Origin: Chrysomallon squamiferum
Lineage: Eukaryota > Mollusca > Gastropoda > Neomphalida > Peltospiridae
Length of the DNA stretch: 52,500 nucleotides
Reading direction: 5' to 3'
Assembly (NCBI GenBank): GCA_012295275.1
Contig: CM022679.1
Coordinates: forward strand, 10,824,669-10,877,168
Shown here: in pieces, positions 1 to 12,553 of the stretch
Layout of the letters: the number at the start of each line of letters is the position of its first letter
How positions within the stretch are numbered: position 1 is the stretch's first letter
The notes under the pieces: model-generated
Databases searched by the model: none
What the model was told of the DNA's origin: nothing
Seen by the model: only the letters and a program-made list of their open reading frames with translations
Made by a program: the position numbers and the translations under genes

Positions 1-51
1 GACATGGATTTATATTTTTTCTGTTAGGTATTCATAAAATAAATCCAACTG

Positions 52-55
<4 letters not shown>

Positions 56-143
<88 letters not shown>
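56..143 (+). repeat. (CT)n array
   Basis: Pure dinucleotide run of 88 bp, then GTCTGTC. It lies beyond the last visible EF-hand exon on the minus strand. Confidence 0.95.
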
Positions 144-147
<4 letters not shown>

Positions 148-383
148 GTCTTATTCTCATTGTGTCTGAATCTCTCTCAGCCTTTCACTCACTGTCACAG
201 AATGTGAAAAAATAAAAATTTCGGATAGTGATGTGTTTCATTGCAACAGGCTAAATAGACGAAATACACTGCATGTTATCGTATTTGAATGAATAATGAT
301 ACATTCTCAGTGTTCTCAAGGTAATATTTTCATGAAGAAGAACATTATTACAACGTGATAAGAAGAATTTTAATTATCATTAC

Positions 384-527
384 CCTCCTCATCTGCCTCG
401 TCAGCCCATTCCTTGAGTTTTCCATCTTCTACTTGAAGACCTAAACCTTTGAAGACTGAGGCTAATTCTTTTGTTGAAACTTCGCCATTTCCCTTCTTGT
501 CAAAGAGCATGAACGTTGTGTGAGCAT
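384..527 (-). CDS. Internal exon of an EF-hand protein (EF3 and start of EF4)
   Basis: Seen: 144 nt, acceptor TTTGCAG at 528-530 and probable donor G|GTAATG at 383. The frame gives 47 codons containing MLFDKKGNGEVSTKELA, an EF-hand loop with D, N, G, V and final E at positions 1, 5, 6, 8 and 12 and Lys instead of an acidic residue at position 3. A helix-linker follows (KGLGLQVEDGKLKEW), then the start of another loop, ADEADEEG. The last loop breaks at its fourth residue exactly where the donor lies, so its remainder should be in an exon left of the window. If the donor is not used, the frame ends after three more codons at TAA, which would leave the last EF-hand broken; splicing is the better reading. 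The layout (two paired EF-hands, about 30 residues between loops) matches calmodulin-type proteins. Confidence 0.82.
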
Positions 528-3500
528 CTGCAAATATATGGTATAAAACAACTGATTTATAATTTCACTAGTTAACGAATTTGTGTTACCTATAAGAATA
601 TTTCTGTATCTTTGCGACGTAATTTCAGTAGATTTAAATTTTGTGTGTCCGTTATAACATCTGAATTTATAGGAACAAGAAAAAGTAATCCCAAAACAAC
701 CTTATTAAAAAATATTAGCATATATATATGTGTGTGTGTGTGTGTGTACGTATGTATCTGAAACATAGATATGTACAATATTGCATATCAAGCGTGTAGA
801 CACAGCTTACACAGATAAACAATGACAGTATTAGCAGTATTATGAATTAATTTAAAGTAATGAAAACTAACAAAAAAGACCTTCATTTCACTAAATACAT
901 TTTTTATCCTGAGGGCAGATGACTGAAGGATTAGATAGAAAATAATAATAATAAAAACCCCAAAAAAACAACAACAACAGTAGACTAAATCTGTAATTTC
1001 TAAGAAATAATCCTTTGAAAATAAGTGTGTTTTGACTTGGTTGTTGAATCAGAGCGAACATGAAGGACAAATAATTGTTATTTTTAATTAAATCGATATT
1101 GTAAATATATAATTATCAGTCTGATATAACATGGAAAAAATGTGTAATAACTTCCCACACATAATGACGTTAGACAGGTAAGAAAAAAAAAAAAACGAAG
1201 ATGCCGACTGCACGAAATGAATGAGAATATCAATACAGTAATGACTGCTTCTACAGTAACAACAGCTACAACTACAACCATCACCATCATCATCACTACT
1301 ACCATTATTAATAGCATTAAACTATCATAAAAACAGCTATACAACTACCACTAAAACCACCACAACGTTTACTACTACTATTACTACTACTACTTCTACT
1401 ACTTCTTCTTCTACTATTACTATTGTTTCTGCTGTCGGTATTGCCACTGCTGTTACGCTACTATTATTACTAACTATATTACGAAGACATCAACAAATTA
1501 ACTAAACAAGATAGAGGAAAGAATGTTCATGTATATAAATACATGAATGAAACTGCGTTGTTTATATTTCTCACTGCAAAAAAAATAAGAATAATAACAC
1601 GCAATATCAGAGACGCAAACAAATCTTTAAACAAGTTTAAGCTGGCTGTTTAACTAACCGCAGCCTAATTCCCTGTAAAACTACTCTGCACTGCATCCAG
1701 TCGTCATGGCAACCAAATATTCCTGGGATGCTATTCTTGGTTTGCACTTAAAAGATCTCCCCTTTTCCGACGTATTATTCCCCCCGCCACACACACACTT
1801 ACTTTCAGGTGTTTCAAGTTACCTTTTATAGCTATAATTTATATATATGTATGTATATATATATACTTCTTCTTTATGTTCCAAATCGTCTTGTAGCACC
1901 TGCAGCCTTTTTAGCAGATTAGTGAAGTAATCTAGTAATCAGGGAACTAATCTGGCACCAGCCATTTCTGTACCAGGATAGCAATACCCGTCTACACAGC
2001 AGCCCGATATATGGTAGCTTGGAATCCGCGATGTATTCCTGCTATAGAGTTACCAGTTTCACGCTCAGCCTGTCTGCATACTAGGATAACGTACGCTAAC
2101 GTAACTCTGAGTTACGTTGTGACTGCTAAATTATGACGTTTAATTTTACGGTAATAGATAATTATCTCGCTTTATTTTCATTTGTTTCTTTTCTTTTATA
2201 TTTATTTATTTATTTTATTTTATTTTTTATTTTTTTATTTTTTTATTTTTTTTTTTTTTTTTTTTTTTGTTTTATTTTTTTAGATAATGAAGAAATACAG
2301 GTTCGATACACTTATTCAGTTTTCCGCATCATTGAATACACAGCTAACAAGTTCATTCTGCAACTTAAAGATGTGAAGAATGTTACTGCCTTAGAAAATA
2401 ATATAGATGTTATTATTAACATACTGAGTCAGAGGTATGCACTGATCCTACTGTTTCTTGGTTTATTGTTTTTTTTCAGAATGTTTCCTCACAGTAACTG
2501 GTTTTATGGGTAAAAGTAGGACACAGCTTATGCAGCATTCAGGTAATAATACATTGCGTGTGAGCCAAGCGTTTTTATATTTTTATATTTATGTTTTATT
2601 TCAAGTGAAGTGATGATGTAATTAGTCGATTAGTGTGGTATGAATGATTCTCTACAGGATACGTTTTATGCATAACAGTAATATCTGATTACTACTACTA
2701 CTACTGTCATTACAACTACTGCTGCTGTCTGATTACTACTACTACTACAACTACTGCTGCTATTGCTGGTGCTACTGCTATATCACTATAACTATTATTA
2801 CTACTGTTACTTCTACTACTATTGTTGCTCCCATTATTATTATTTTTATTGCTATTACTACTACTACTATTGCTACTACCATTACTAATGCCACTATTGC
2901 TGTTACTAGTCGAAACTCTATTATTGTTCGTCCTACTTTCCTCCTTCTTCCTTTCCTCTTACTATTACTACTATAACTAAGATTATGATTATGATTGTTA
3001 TTTTTTCTCAATATTTTTCTTTTTACGTCAACAAAAAAAAATTAAACCTATATTCAAATTTTTAATTTAAAAAAAAAAAAAAAATTAAATTAATAAACAT
3101 TCTGGCTATTTCGAGTTACGAAGTCATGAACCTGGCAGAAGAAAGATGATGTCAACAAACCATCGTCTGTTATCAATCCATCGAGCAATTAATTACAAAA
3201 AAACTGCATTAATCCTTACACGCAGACGTAGTGCTTGAATATGCATGTTAACCTGCAACAATTAAATAATGCTCTATACATTTGGTATGTTAGATCATCG
3301 ACATCGGCGGCATCATCATCATCGTTATCTACCATCTGGAAAAACAGAAGGTTAAAAGTCTGGTGGCTACATCTGGCAAAATCGCGCGTTAACGAGAAAC
3401 ATTCGGGAATAATCCACAACAAAAAGTGTGTGCAATATAAATGAAGAGTTTCCTTTGGAAAAATGCAGAAACGGGTCCGGGTTATAACAAAGAGGGACGC

Positions 3501-3602
3501 CATCATGTGATAAATAAAAATGTTCTCGTTCTGTCGGCGCAAAATGGACAAATGAGAAATCAGAGGAGTGTATGAAACGATACGTCCTTTTATATAATAA
3601 TA

Positions 3603-3651
<49 letters not shown>

Positions 3652-3831
3652 GAGAGTAAGAAGAAGAAGAAGAAGAAGAAGAACAAAAACAACAACAATG
3701 CAACAGAATTCGATTTTCATCTAAATAAAACCTAAATTTGAATTCAACGTAAACGTAATTTCGTTATTAGTGCAAGAGATTTCATATTGTTATTAATAAT
3801 TGTTATAAGCGTTATCGTGACTGATACTCAC
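528..3831 (-). other. Intron between the EF3 exons, filled with simple repeats
   Basis: The 3.3-kb intron implied by the phase-matched exons at 3832-3868 and 384-527. It holds a (TA)(TG) tract at 721-748, degenerate ACT/ATT/CTT trinucleotides at 1240-1465 and 2692-2950, a T-rich (TTTAT)n/poly(T) stretch at 2195-2280, and (TAA)n plus (AAG)n at 3598-3682. The piece at 1880-2115 is of more ordinary composition and looks like an old interspersed repeat or unique sequence; no coding potential was recognised there. Confidence 0.6.
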
Positions 3832-3868
3832 CATTATACTGTTTCTCTGTTATCTTAAAATTTTCACC
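3832..3868 (-). CDS. Short internal exon of an EF-hand protein (entering helix of EF3)
   Basis: Seen: a 37-nt segment with a good acceptor (pyrimidine tract then CAG at 3869-3871) and a consensus donor GTGAGT. Only one frame is open; it reads GENFKITEKQYN plus a G left over. It must be entered in phase 0 and it leaves in phase 1. The leftover G joins the first two bases of the exon at 527 to make a Asp codon, so the two exons fit exactly. The resulting sequence ITEKQ..AHTTFMLFD aligns by eye with the first helix of calmodulin (LTEEQ..FKEAFSLFD). The phase-0 entry means it cannot follow directly on the exon at 50506-50716, which ends in phase 1. So either a linking exon is missing or this belongs to a second EF-hand gene. 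Confidence 0.75.
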
Positions 3869-4155
3869 CTGAAAAAGAAAGGATACACGTCATTTTATTA
3901 AGAGTGAAGAATGAGCAGGATACAGTTTTAGTGTTAATTTTTGTAACTATGTTTTTTAAATCAAATGACTTGGTGAGCATATTATACAATACACACATAC
4001 ATTTATACATTAAATCATACACCTATATACATTTGACTGATACAAGTATAATCAATTTGGTAGGTTACTAATGTAGGAAAAAGCAAAACAACAACACAAA
4101 ATAACTGAAAAGAAAGGTTTAAAACCTTCAACTGACATGGATGTATGTACGCATG

Positions 4156-4242
<87 letters not shown>

Positions 4243-7200
4243 CTCTCTGTGTGTGTGTATACACAGAAAATATACATACATATACACATATAAATAAACT
4301 ACATACTCATGCAAACAAATAATATATTCAATATATTCGAGTTATGTGCACCATGAAAGAAACCAAGACATCTTGATTTCGTATGCCAATATCCTGACCT
4401 CCGATACCTAAAGCGTATGAAGATGAAAACAAAGCATGACAAATATGTTCTCTACATGCGTCTATATTTATTTTAAATGAGTCTTCCGGAATAGACGCTA
4501 GGCCTGCAAGTATTTACGATTTATTTTGAACAGCGCACTCTGCTATTTCTTGTGAAAAACCAGAACATGTGTTATCAGTTTTCAGTTTGCAGACAGATTA
4601 TAGACTGAAACATGACAGAAAGAGAGAGAGAGAGATTATGGGATGAGTTTTTGAAGAAGCAGACAAAAATTGGGTTCAAAATATCGCGATTTCGAGAAAG
4701 CACGCCATTTAGGAGGCAGCTCAAGTTTGGTTTAATATTTCGTTAAATGAACCTCTTTAAGAGAAACAGATTAAAAAAACAAATAAATAACAAACAAACA
4801 AAAAACACAGACAACAAGAGTTTCAGTATTGGTTATTACTAACATTCGGAAGCTAAATTAGTGGGATTTTTTATTGTTCAAGAAGGATTTTTAATCTCTA
4901 AAGATTGCTCTGTTGTTTTTTTTTCAATTAATATCCCATGAATACAGTTTCTCTCATTTTCAATAATTATAATAATAATTATTATTATTGTTGCAGTTTT
5001 GTTATCATTACTCCTATTTCTACAAAACTGATATATTTTATTTTATTTCAAATGATTTGATGCTGGCTATTCTAGCAAATTCTTGCCAAAACGCCTACTC
5101 GAGCCAGTTCACCTGTAACCCAAGGTGCCGTTCTGCGATTGCGCTGATATTTGTAAAAACAGAGAGCCACAGAAGTATCTGCTAATTCTTCAGTAAGTTA
5201 GACGATAAGATTGCACGATTCAGCATTTAGAATGCAGATAAGACGAAACTTGCACACAACTGGTAAACGGCCAATGCGGAGAAAACCTGCGTTCTAGACG
5301 TAAGCGGTGCATCTTGTGCCTAGCAACAAGGCAGCCGACGTTCGACGTTAGCCCTCTTTCCTCGGTGTTTATTATCGTTTGCACCTGTTGTATATTGCCA
5401 CAGATAATACACACAAGTATTTTGTATATATTTGGTTTCAGACGGGCATGTCAGAAAGAACCCTATCCGTAGTCTTGCTATTTTGAAAGGAAAAAAACGA
5501 CAAGCATGTTAATTTGGTTACATACTTTTAGGAAACTAATACACACATTTAAGGTATAAATGTTTTTGGGGCTGAGGTTAAGTGAAAAAAATAGAGGGGT
5601 GAATTGAAGAAAGAAGTCTGAATACTAACATATTTTGTGATTAAATGTCGAAATTCTTAATACTAAAGTTTTTATGCAAACGTCTAAATGAAAATAAAAT
5701 ACAATGGAACCCGTTAATCATTTGTAGATGAACTTTTCATTTCTGGTGCTGGTTTTTATCCGTTTTTTTTTGGATTTTTCTTGTGCGTTTTTTTTGTTGT
5801 TGTTGTTGTTGCTGCTGTTATTTTATTTTATATTTTTTTTTTTTTTTTTTTTTGTTTTTGTTAAATCAGAAAATATGTAATATAAGTTTTATCGACTCGA
5901 ACTGGAGTTATGGTACCTGAGAACCGACAGGTGGCAGTATTATTTAGCGGTCTGGCTGGTAGCCAAGCAATTATTCTGACAAATTCCGAGCATTAAACCA
6001 CATCATTATTTACCTTATGTCAAATTTAGCCTTAATCACCTTGAACATTATTTTAAAAGCAAGAATAAATATAAATAAATAAATACTGATGATGATGATG
6101 ATGGATGTAATAATAATACATTTTGTGTTTAGAAAACCCACCTACAAATGTATATATATATAAAATAAATTAAAGTAATATGAAATAAAGTAAAATTAAC
6201 GTGGACGTTAAAAACTATTTATAACTCAAAATTAATCAAAATGCAAAACTTCTAAACAGTTTAGCTGTGATTTTGAAAAATGGAAGACATCGTTCACAAA
6301 AATACATAATTCTGTCTGTGCCAGAACGGGTTATTAGAACTCAGATTTCTGGTCAAAGTTATTAGGTTTGTAAGATACAGATTAATTAGAACAAATCGGT
6401 GCACAAGTTAAAAAGGTAAAAGGTATACAAATATGGGGAAATGACATTAATATTCGAATAAAAAATATTAATTAATATCTGAATAAAATGGTATAAGTTT
6501 CACGTGCCGTAAACTTAAATAAAATGAGTTAATGCATTTTAATATACTTTCAAGTAATTATTTCATTTCTACCTGACACCAAAACCATCGATACCAATAA
6601 AAAAATAAAGAATGTCAGAGAATTTCTCGGTTTTATAATGCTTTTGCGTAAATAAGAAATACAGAGAAAAATTTACAGATCTAGAACATTTTACAGTAGA
6701 CTACAGTATCAATTACTACTACTACTACTACTACTACTACTAACTACTACTACTACTATTATTATTATTATTAATATTTTATATAAAGGTTACGCAGCCT
6801 CCATCCATTCTTATAAGCAGGGTATTTTATTTTCATTCTTTATTATTAACAAAGGTTGGTAGCAAGATTAAATCAAATAACTACAATTATATAAAACACT
6901 TTTAATTTACTTAACTCTGTATATTGTAAGGATTGTATCATCTTGTTGAAGTGATATCTTATAAACAAAAAAATGTTTATCATTCTAAAACATTTTCCGA
7001 AACCTAAAATTTTGGTATATTTTGCACTATTATAAACTGAACAAAATAGAGTCAAAATAATATTGTTATTGGTATTGTAAGTGTCTCTGAAACCAGTTAG
7101 GCCTGCACATTATGAACTAACCAGTGACTATTAAGCTGAACTGCTCCTAAAGAAAAGATAAACTAAACAGATGGCACCAACTACAATCACCAAGACTGGA

Positions 7201-7501
7201 ATGTTACACAGGTTATCCCGACCTAACCACTTTGACTGGAAGAAAAACAAACATGATACAGGACAGAATTTCACCGAAATTTATTCTAAAATAAAATTTA
7301 AAAAAAAAAAATTAAATGATTTTTCATTACGAAAGATAAACATTTCAAATGAGATATCTGCAACAAATTTAACTACGTGACTAATATTTATCTAAAAAAA
7401 AAAAGAAAAAAAAAATAAAAAAAAATTCCAGATTCCTTTACCGTACTTTCTTTTTTTTTTTTTTTTTTTGGTTTGGCTTGTTTTAGAAGTTTTATTCTCA
7501 G
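3869..7501. other. Gene-poor stretch
   Basis: Holds the compound array at 4161-4260, T-rich DNA at 5765-5855, (ACT)/(ATT) triplets at 6713-6775 and otherwise AT-rich DNA. The piece at 5080-5420 is of ordinary composition and probably an old repeat; a 30-nt plus-strand segment there (5160-5190) has an acceptor-like CAG and a GTAAGT donor but too little else. Confidence 0.5.
4161..4260 (+). repeat. (CT)n, (ATCT)n and (GT)n compound array
   Basis: About 64 bp of CT, then five ATCT units and a short GT run. The apparent Leu-Ser frame is only the repeat translated. Confidence 0.95.
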
Positions 7502-7650
7502 ACATGGCTAAAACGAGAAACAGATTTCTTCCAGAGAAGTTAGTGGAAGAATTCTTATCTCTGAACGTCTGCAATGCTTCTGACAAGTCGCTGAATTATG
7601 ACTCATTAGCACGCTTATGGAATAAACACACACTCGTGATTTCTTCATAA
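7502..7650 (+). other. Short acceptor-led frame (48 codons)
   Basis: A poly(T) run and TTTTATTCTCAG are followed at once by an ATG-containing frame, MAKTRNRFLPEKLVEEFLSL and 28 further codons to TAA; the other frames are closed. It could be a last exon or a small ORF. It is protein-like but not recognised, and poly(T) tracts are common here. Confidence 0.22.
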
Positions 7651-7684
7651 GGTATTCTTTTAAACTATCATGTTACGCCTTTAC

Positions 7685-7694
7685 CTGACACACA

Positions 7695-7745
<51 letters not shown>

Positions 7746-8190
7746 AAACACACACATATAATACATACACGTATAAATGCAGAATCTACGTAACATAAAA
7801 TGCTAGACTATAACAATGGATAAAAAAGATATGTTTATCTATATATTAATCTGTGTGTGTATGTATTTATGTATGTATGTATGTATGTATGTATGAATAT
7901 ATTACATGCCTGTTTTCATATATACATACATACATACATATGTACCTATATATATATATATATATACACACACACATACACATATATACAGATATACATA
8001 CACATACACATATATATATATATACACGTATATATACATATATACACACATATATACATATATATACATACATACATACATACATATATATACATATATA
8101 CACATATATATATATACATGTACGTACATATACATACATATATATACATACATACATACATACACACAAATGTATACGTATATATATGAA
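7685..8190 (+). repeat. (CA)n followed by palindromic (TATG)n/(CATA)n field
   Basis: (CA)n at 7688-7740. From 7855 to 7895 TATG units run, and from 7918 to 8165 their complement (TACA/CATA) with TATA runs, so the two halves can pair as a long hairpin. Long frames on both strands here are repeat translations. Confidence 0.9.
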
Positions 8191-8692
8191 TATATCATTT
8201 AATACCAGAGACAAAAATGTTAAAGATGAAACATTCCTTTAGAACAAAATAAACGTAAGTATTTATATGTTAAGGCGGTGAATATTTGCAGTCATATTAA
8301 GTACATTGTTAACTCATGCAATAATGATACATATAAAATTTAACATACAAGAAGTATATCGGAATTAATACATTAACTGGAAAGAGTTCTCCTCTATTCA
8401 GTTTCAAAAAAAAAAAAAAAAAAAAAACTTTCCACACTTACTATTAAATATTTTCTTACATACTTAATACATACATATATATATATATATACATAAAACC
8501 AACAAAACGTTTAGATATTAATAAAATACGCCTGGGTCGTCTGATAAACGTGTAGTGTGTTTATCCGACGGGTTATTAGTTCTACGGCCAAGCTACAATA
8601 ACATATTACAATCATAACACAAACTTTATGAGCGCCAGCGAAACAAAAATCTGAAAACTATTGACTCGAAATGCAAACCATCCAAGCTTTCG

Positions 8693-8701
8693 TATAAAAA
8701 G
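8693..8701 (+). promoter_or_regulatory. TATA box candidate
   Basis: TATAAAAAG at the left edge of a G+C- and CpG-rich island (about 8740-9250). A start of transcription would be expected near 8720-8730. Nothing downstream is identified with certainty. Confidence 0.3.
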
Positions 8702-8919
8702 AAAGAGGCAATCTCTTTTCGTACCAGCGACATTTTAGTGGTCTTCAGTCCCGAGAATTCTTGGATGGGATCCCAGAAGAGCGCACTAGTCGATTGTTTC
8801 ACTATCAGGAATCAATAAGAAACAATTGCAGGGTGCGCCCGGGGTTAGAGCAAGCGAACGCAGGCGAGTTAAGCAGTTCAAAATGTTTGTTGAACGCAAC
8901 TTACCATTTTGTATTACAG

Positions 8920-9018
8920 ATCCTATGGTGGCTATTCTTCTATAAAAGATGGGGTCCAAAAGGCGATGAAAAGTCGAAGCAGGCCGGAATAACGAACAAC
9001 ACTCACTGCGCACGCTCA
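8920..9018 (+). other. Candidate plus-strand exon in a CpG-rich island
   Basis: Seen: branch-like AACTTAC, acceptor TTTTGTATTACAG, 99 nt, donor TCA|GTAAGTAAA. Only the phase-0 frame is open; it reads ILWWLFFYKRWGPKGDEKSK and ends ..THCARS, a hydrophobic stretch followed by a basic tail, like the end of a membrane segment. The frame extends upstream to 8761 and downstream to 9114, 117 codons in all, with no convincing ATG at its start. The minus strand also carries donor-like motifs here. It could be an exon, the 5' part of a non-coding RNA, or an old GC-rich repeat. Confidence 0.25.
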
Positions 9019-9978
9019 GTAAGTAAACTCTGGAAGCTCGTACGCAATATGATACGGCATCTTCTGCTTCGGAAGTGTCGTCTGCGCCAACCTTTTACGG
9101 TATGCGGCACGTGACTTCTCGCGCGCGCGCCTGGTTTTACCGGTCTTGGCAGAGAGAGAGGGGGGGGGAGCACCCCTCGCTGAGCTGGTAAAATGATTAG
9201 AGCTGTTTCTGTGATGAGCCTGCACCGGTCTTTAAGTAGAAATGACATTTGTTATTAGAGACAGACGTGGCAATTAACATTGTGTTTGTGTTACAACCTA
9301 CATAGTAGTAGTACGCCCACCGCTTATCTAAGTTTTAATTTTAAAGATCAAGAAAGTGTTGATTCTTTTTTTTTTCTTTTTTTTTTATTATTAAATCCGT
9401 ATAGAAGAAAAAGAGAAAAATATGAATAGAAAAAATCTAACAAAACGTTGTTGAGAAAAATGTAATCGCTCGAAATAGACGGATAAAATATGTAGGACTG
9501 CACACACAATTTTTTTTTTTTCTTTTTTTAAATTAATTTTGGGTACAGTTATGACAAAAATAGGGAAAATGTCTTAGATAAACATGTTGATATTGCTGGT
9601 AGGAAAGTTCTGTTTATGAAAAATGAAATAAAAACAAGCAGATAATTGCGTAACCATTAATATGTTTTTACGTAAATATGGTATTATTGTTTTTATTATG
9701 ATTGATATTATTATTGTTATGGGTGGTGGTTTTTCTTTGAGGTTTTTTTTTGTGTGTGTTATTGTTTTTGTTTTTTTTTTTTTAACAATGTTAACACTCT
9801 ATATACTACTTTTCTTTCCTTCTTTCTTTCTTTCTTTCTTTCTTTATTTCCTTCTTTATTTATTTATTTATTGTGAAAAATTCTAGGCGATTTTAAAGCT
9901 GCACAGATCCACACAAACTCATACACACACACACAAACACAAACACAGACATACATTTGTTTAAGCTAATAGACACTG
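9019..9978. other. Right half of a CpG-rich island, then T-rich DNA
   Basis: 9019-9250 is G+C-rich with a run of CGCGCGCG at 9120. From 9360 onward the DNA is T-rich, with (TTTC)n and (TTTA)n at 9818-9872. No gene recognised. Confidence 0.5.
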
Positions 9979-10105
9979 TCTCGGTTTTAGTGGTAATCAT
10001 CCATAGGGAGTACAAAATATTAACGGAGTTTAAAATCGCCAAGAATGTCTCATTGTTGTTTTACTGTTACGGAGTTTGTATATATGGATATACAGACAAG
10101 AGGAC
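9979..10105 (+). repeat. Left arm of an inverted repeat pair
   Basis: This segment reappears reverse-complemented at 10873-11001. Long exact stretches are shared, such as TTGTTGTTTTACTGTTACGG. By eye the two are about 80% identical over about 127 bp. Both arms continue outward into microsatellites. Confidence 0.8.
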
Positions 10106-10178
10106 TAATGTGTCTGGCTGTATTTCTATAGCTATATATGTACGTGTGTGTGTATGGGTGCGGTCTATGTGTGTGTTT

Positions 10179-10238
10179 TTATGTATGTATGTATGTATGT
10201 ATGTATGTATGTATGTATGTATGTATATATGTATGTAT
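10179..10238 (+). repeat. (TATG)n array
   Basis: About 15 TATG units at the outer edge of the inverted repeat arm 9979-10105. Confidence 0.9.
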
Positions 10239-10872
10239 GTATATTCATACTTAGGTATTAATATATATGTGTTTTAGTTAGCCGAAAATGATTTCTGAGA
10301 CGCTCACGACAGAAACAAAATTTCTAATTCTAAAATATATTGCTATCACTATTATCTTTATTACAAAATTCTAACAACACGGACTAGATGCAAGTCTGTT
10401 TCCTTGTCATGCGCAGTCATGTGTACAGTCTAGGGCCCTAGGAACATATGGTTATTTGTAAAATCAAGTTGTATGTTTCTGCTGCTCGTGTTTCCTGTAG
10501 CAATTCTCCGATCTTCAACGAACAACCTATGTCTATTTCTGCACCGATTTCTCACAGTTTATGCGACTCTGTATGAAAACAAATCTATTTCCGTCCCCCC
10601 CGGTGAAATATATCGCGTGTAATTTGCAACCGTATATCTGGTAAAAAATAAATAATAATAATAAATAAATAAAATTGGGTTCATGGTCTTTAGCTTAGAC
10701 TGTAATTTGCTGATGATAGTTAACATTTTCTAGAAAAGGAATCGAGGTGAACCAAATAATTATGACATTTGTTTTCCATCATCGAATGACAGTGAGTGAG
10801 TGGTAGGGTACACTGTATACAAGATACAACGCATACAACATAGTATGAACGTAAATGGACAATAGTTTCTCG

Positions 10873-11001
10873 GTCCTCTCATTTATATGTCCATATATAC
10901 AAACTCCGTAACAGTAAAACAACAATGAAACATTCAAGAAGTTTTTAAAGTTAAGTTAATATTTTGTACTCGCTATGAGTGATTACCGTTAAAACCGAGA
11001 T
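10873..11001 (-). repeat. Right arm of an inverted repeat pair
   Basis: Reverse-complement partner of 9979-10105, about 770 bp away. The two arms could be two insertions of one interspersed family in opposite orientation, or a foldback duplication; a transcript through both could form a long imperfect duplex. Confidence 0.8.
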
Positions 11002-11046
11002 GGTGATTTACCATGCAATATTAGCATTAAACAAATAAAAAATAAT

Positions 11047-11057
11047 ATATACATACA

Positions 11058-11090
<33 letters not shown>

Positions 11091-11212
11091 GTATGTATGT
11101 GTATATATATATATGTAGCAGAAAGATAATGTATAATTGTATAAGTGCGTATGGGTTTTGTGTGTGTGTGTGTGTGAGTGTGTGTATGTGAATGTGTGTG
11201 TGTGTGTGTGTT
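11047..11212 (+). repeat. (ATAC)n palindromic array and (TG)n
   Basis: (ATAC)n at 11047-11086 meets its complement GTATGTATG at 11090-11102, a perfect inverted repeat; (TG)n fills 11159-11212. Confidence 0.9.
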
Positions 11213-11450
11213 TGGATGTTCCAAACCAATTTTCTTCAAAGGAGCATTCCTGGAGAATGTACCCAATGTATGTTTACGTGTTTTTAAGTGAATATATATG
11301 AACAACACAGACACATTTTCTGGATAACGTTTTTTCTCTCTCGTTTATCATTCCATTTCTTCTCTTCTTTTTTTTTTCTTTTTTCTTTTTTGTTTTCGTC
11401 TTGAAACGTCTAGTCTAATAATCTTCACTAATATATCACAGTCACGATAT
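11205..11450 (+). repeat. Direct repeat, copy 1
   Basis: Shares with 12293-12553 the ordered blocks GGATGTTC, GTGTTTTTAAGTGA, ACATTTTCTGGATAAC, TTTATCATTCCATTTCT and AGTCTAATAATCTTCACTA. This copy carries about 25-30 extra bases near 11238-11267. Both copies are preceded by a (TG)n or (GTGC)n tract. Confidence 0.8.
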
Positions 11451-12292
11451 CTCATGACATTTTATGAAAACCTGACTGAATAATTTACCATCAGTATTAA
11501 AATATTTCAAACTGACATTTAACAAAATCAATATCTTAAATGACTGATGTGCTACAAACAATGTCTTTCGAGTCTCCGTAGGAAATAAAAAGAGACAAGC
11601 CAAAGAGACTGGATGAGAAAGGGAAAAAAAAAAAACAACGAAAACTCGTGTAAATAATTATATATGTGTTACGAATAAATTACTGTTGACATTCCTGGTG
11701 CTTGTTTACATTCTGTAACACAAAAACACATAATATGTACTTTTGTTATTTACTTTGCTTTGATTATGGAAACTCACGCTTTTTAACTTGGTTTTCCGTC
11801 AAGTGAATAAAACAAATGTGTTACCTTAATTAATTTTTTTTTTTAATTTAGGGAATTTCTTGACAGATAGTGCATCTGTCATTTCTTTATCAGATGTAGC
11901 TGGAATACATTTGAAACAAAAACGGCAGTGAAAGTGTAAATAAAACGTACATACGTAGATATCTACATATATAAACAAATACGCATCCATGCATATATCA
12001 CACTTAATACAAGTACACAGCCACAGGGATATTCCTTTGAAAATAAATGCTGTGGAATATACTGACGTCTGAACTCATTTAAAAACATACACTTTATATA
12101 CCTACATATATACACAAACACACTCACACACACACACACACTCACTTACAAAGGCACACACATTTACCTATATGTACATATACATTGATATTCACATATA
12201 TATATAATCACACATGAACGTATGCACATTTATGTGTTAGTTACGTGCATATGTGCTTGTGTGCGTGCGTGCGTGCGTGCGTGCGTATGTTT

Positions 12293-12553
12293 TTGTGTGT
12301 GGATGTTCTAAAGCAATTATCTTCGATTTATGTTTAGGTGTTTTTAAGTGAGTATATAATGAACAACATAGATACATTTTCTGGATAACCTTTTTCTCTC
12401 TCTCTCTCTCTCTCTCTCTTTATGTTTTCCTCTTTATCATTCCATTTCTCTTCCATTTTTTTTTCTCATCTCTCTTTTTTTTTTTTTTTTTTTTTTTTCA
12501 CCTAGGAACCTCAAGTCTAATAATCTTCACTACTACATCACGGTAACGACGTC
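12293..12553 (+). repeat. Direct repeat, copy 2
   Basis: Partner of 11205-11450, offset by about 1.09 kb. The internal pyrimidine tract is expanded to (CT)n here. It is either a local duplication or a second insertion of the same family. Confidence 0.8.

Noticed and set aside
7853-8242. Tyr/Ile/His-rich frames over TATG/CATA fields (also 11008-11314, 23684-23991, 33644-34306, 35186-35488)
   Set aside because: Tetranucleotide arrays stay open in several frames on both strands.
10430-10441. 12-bp perfect palindrome CTAGGGCCCTAG
   Set aside because: About a dozen palindromes of this size are expected by chance in 52 kb.
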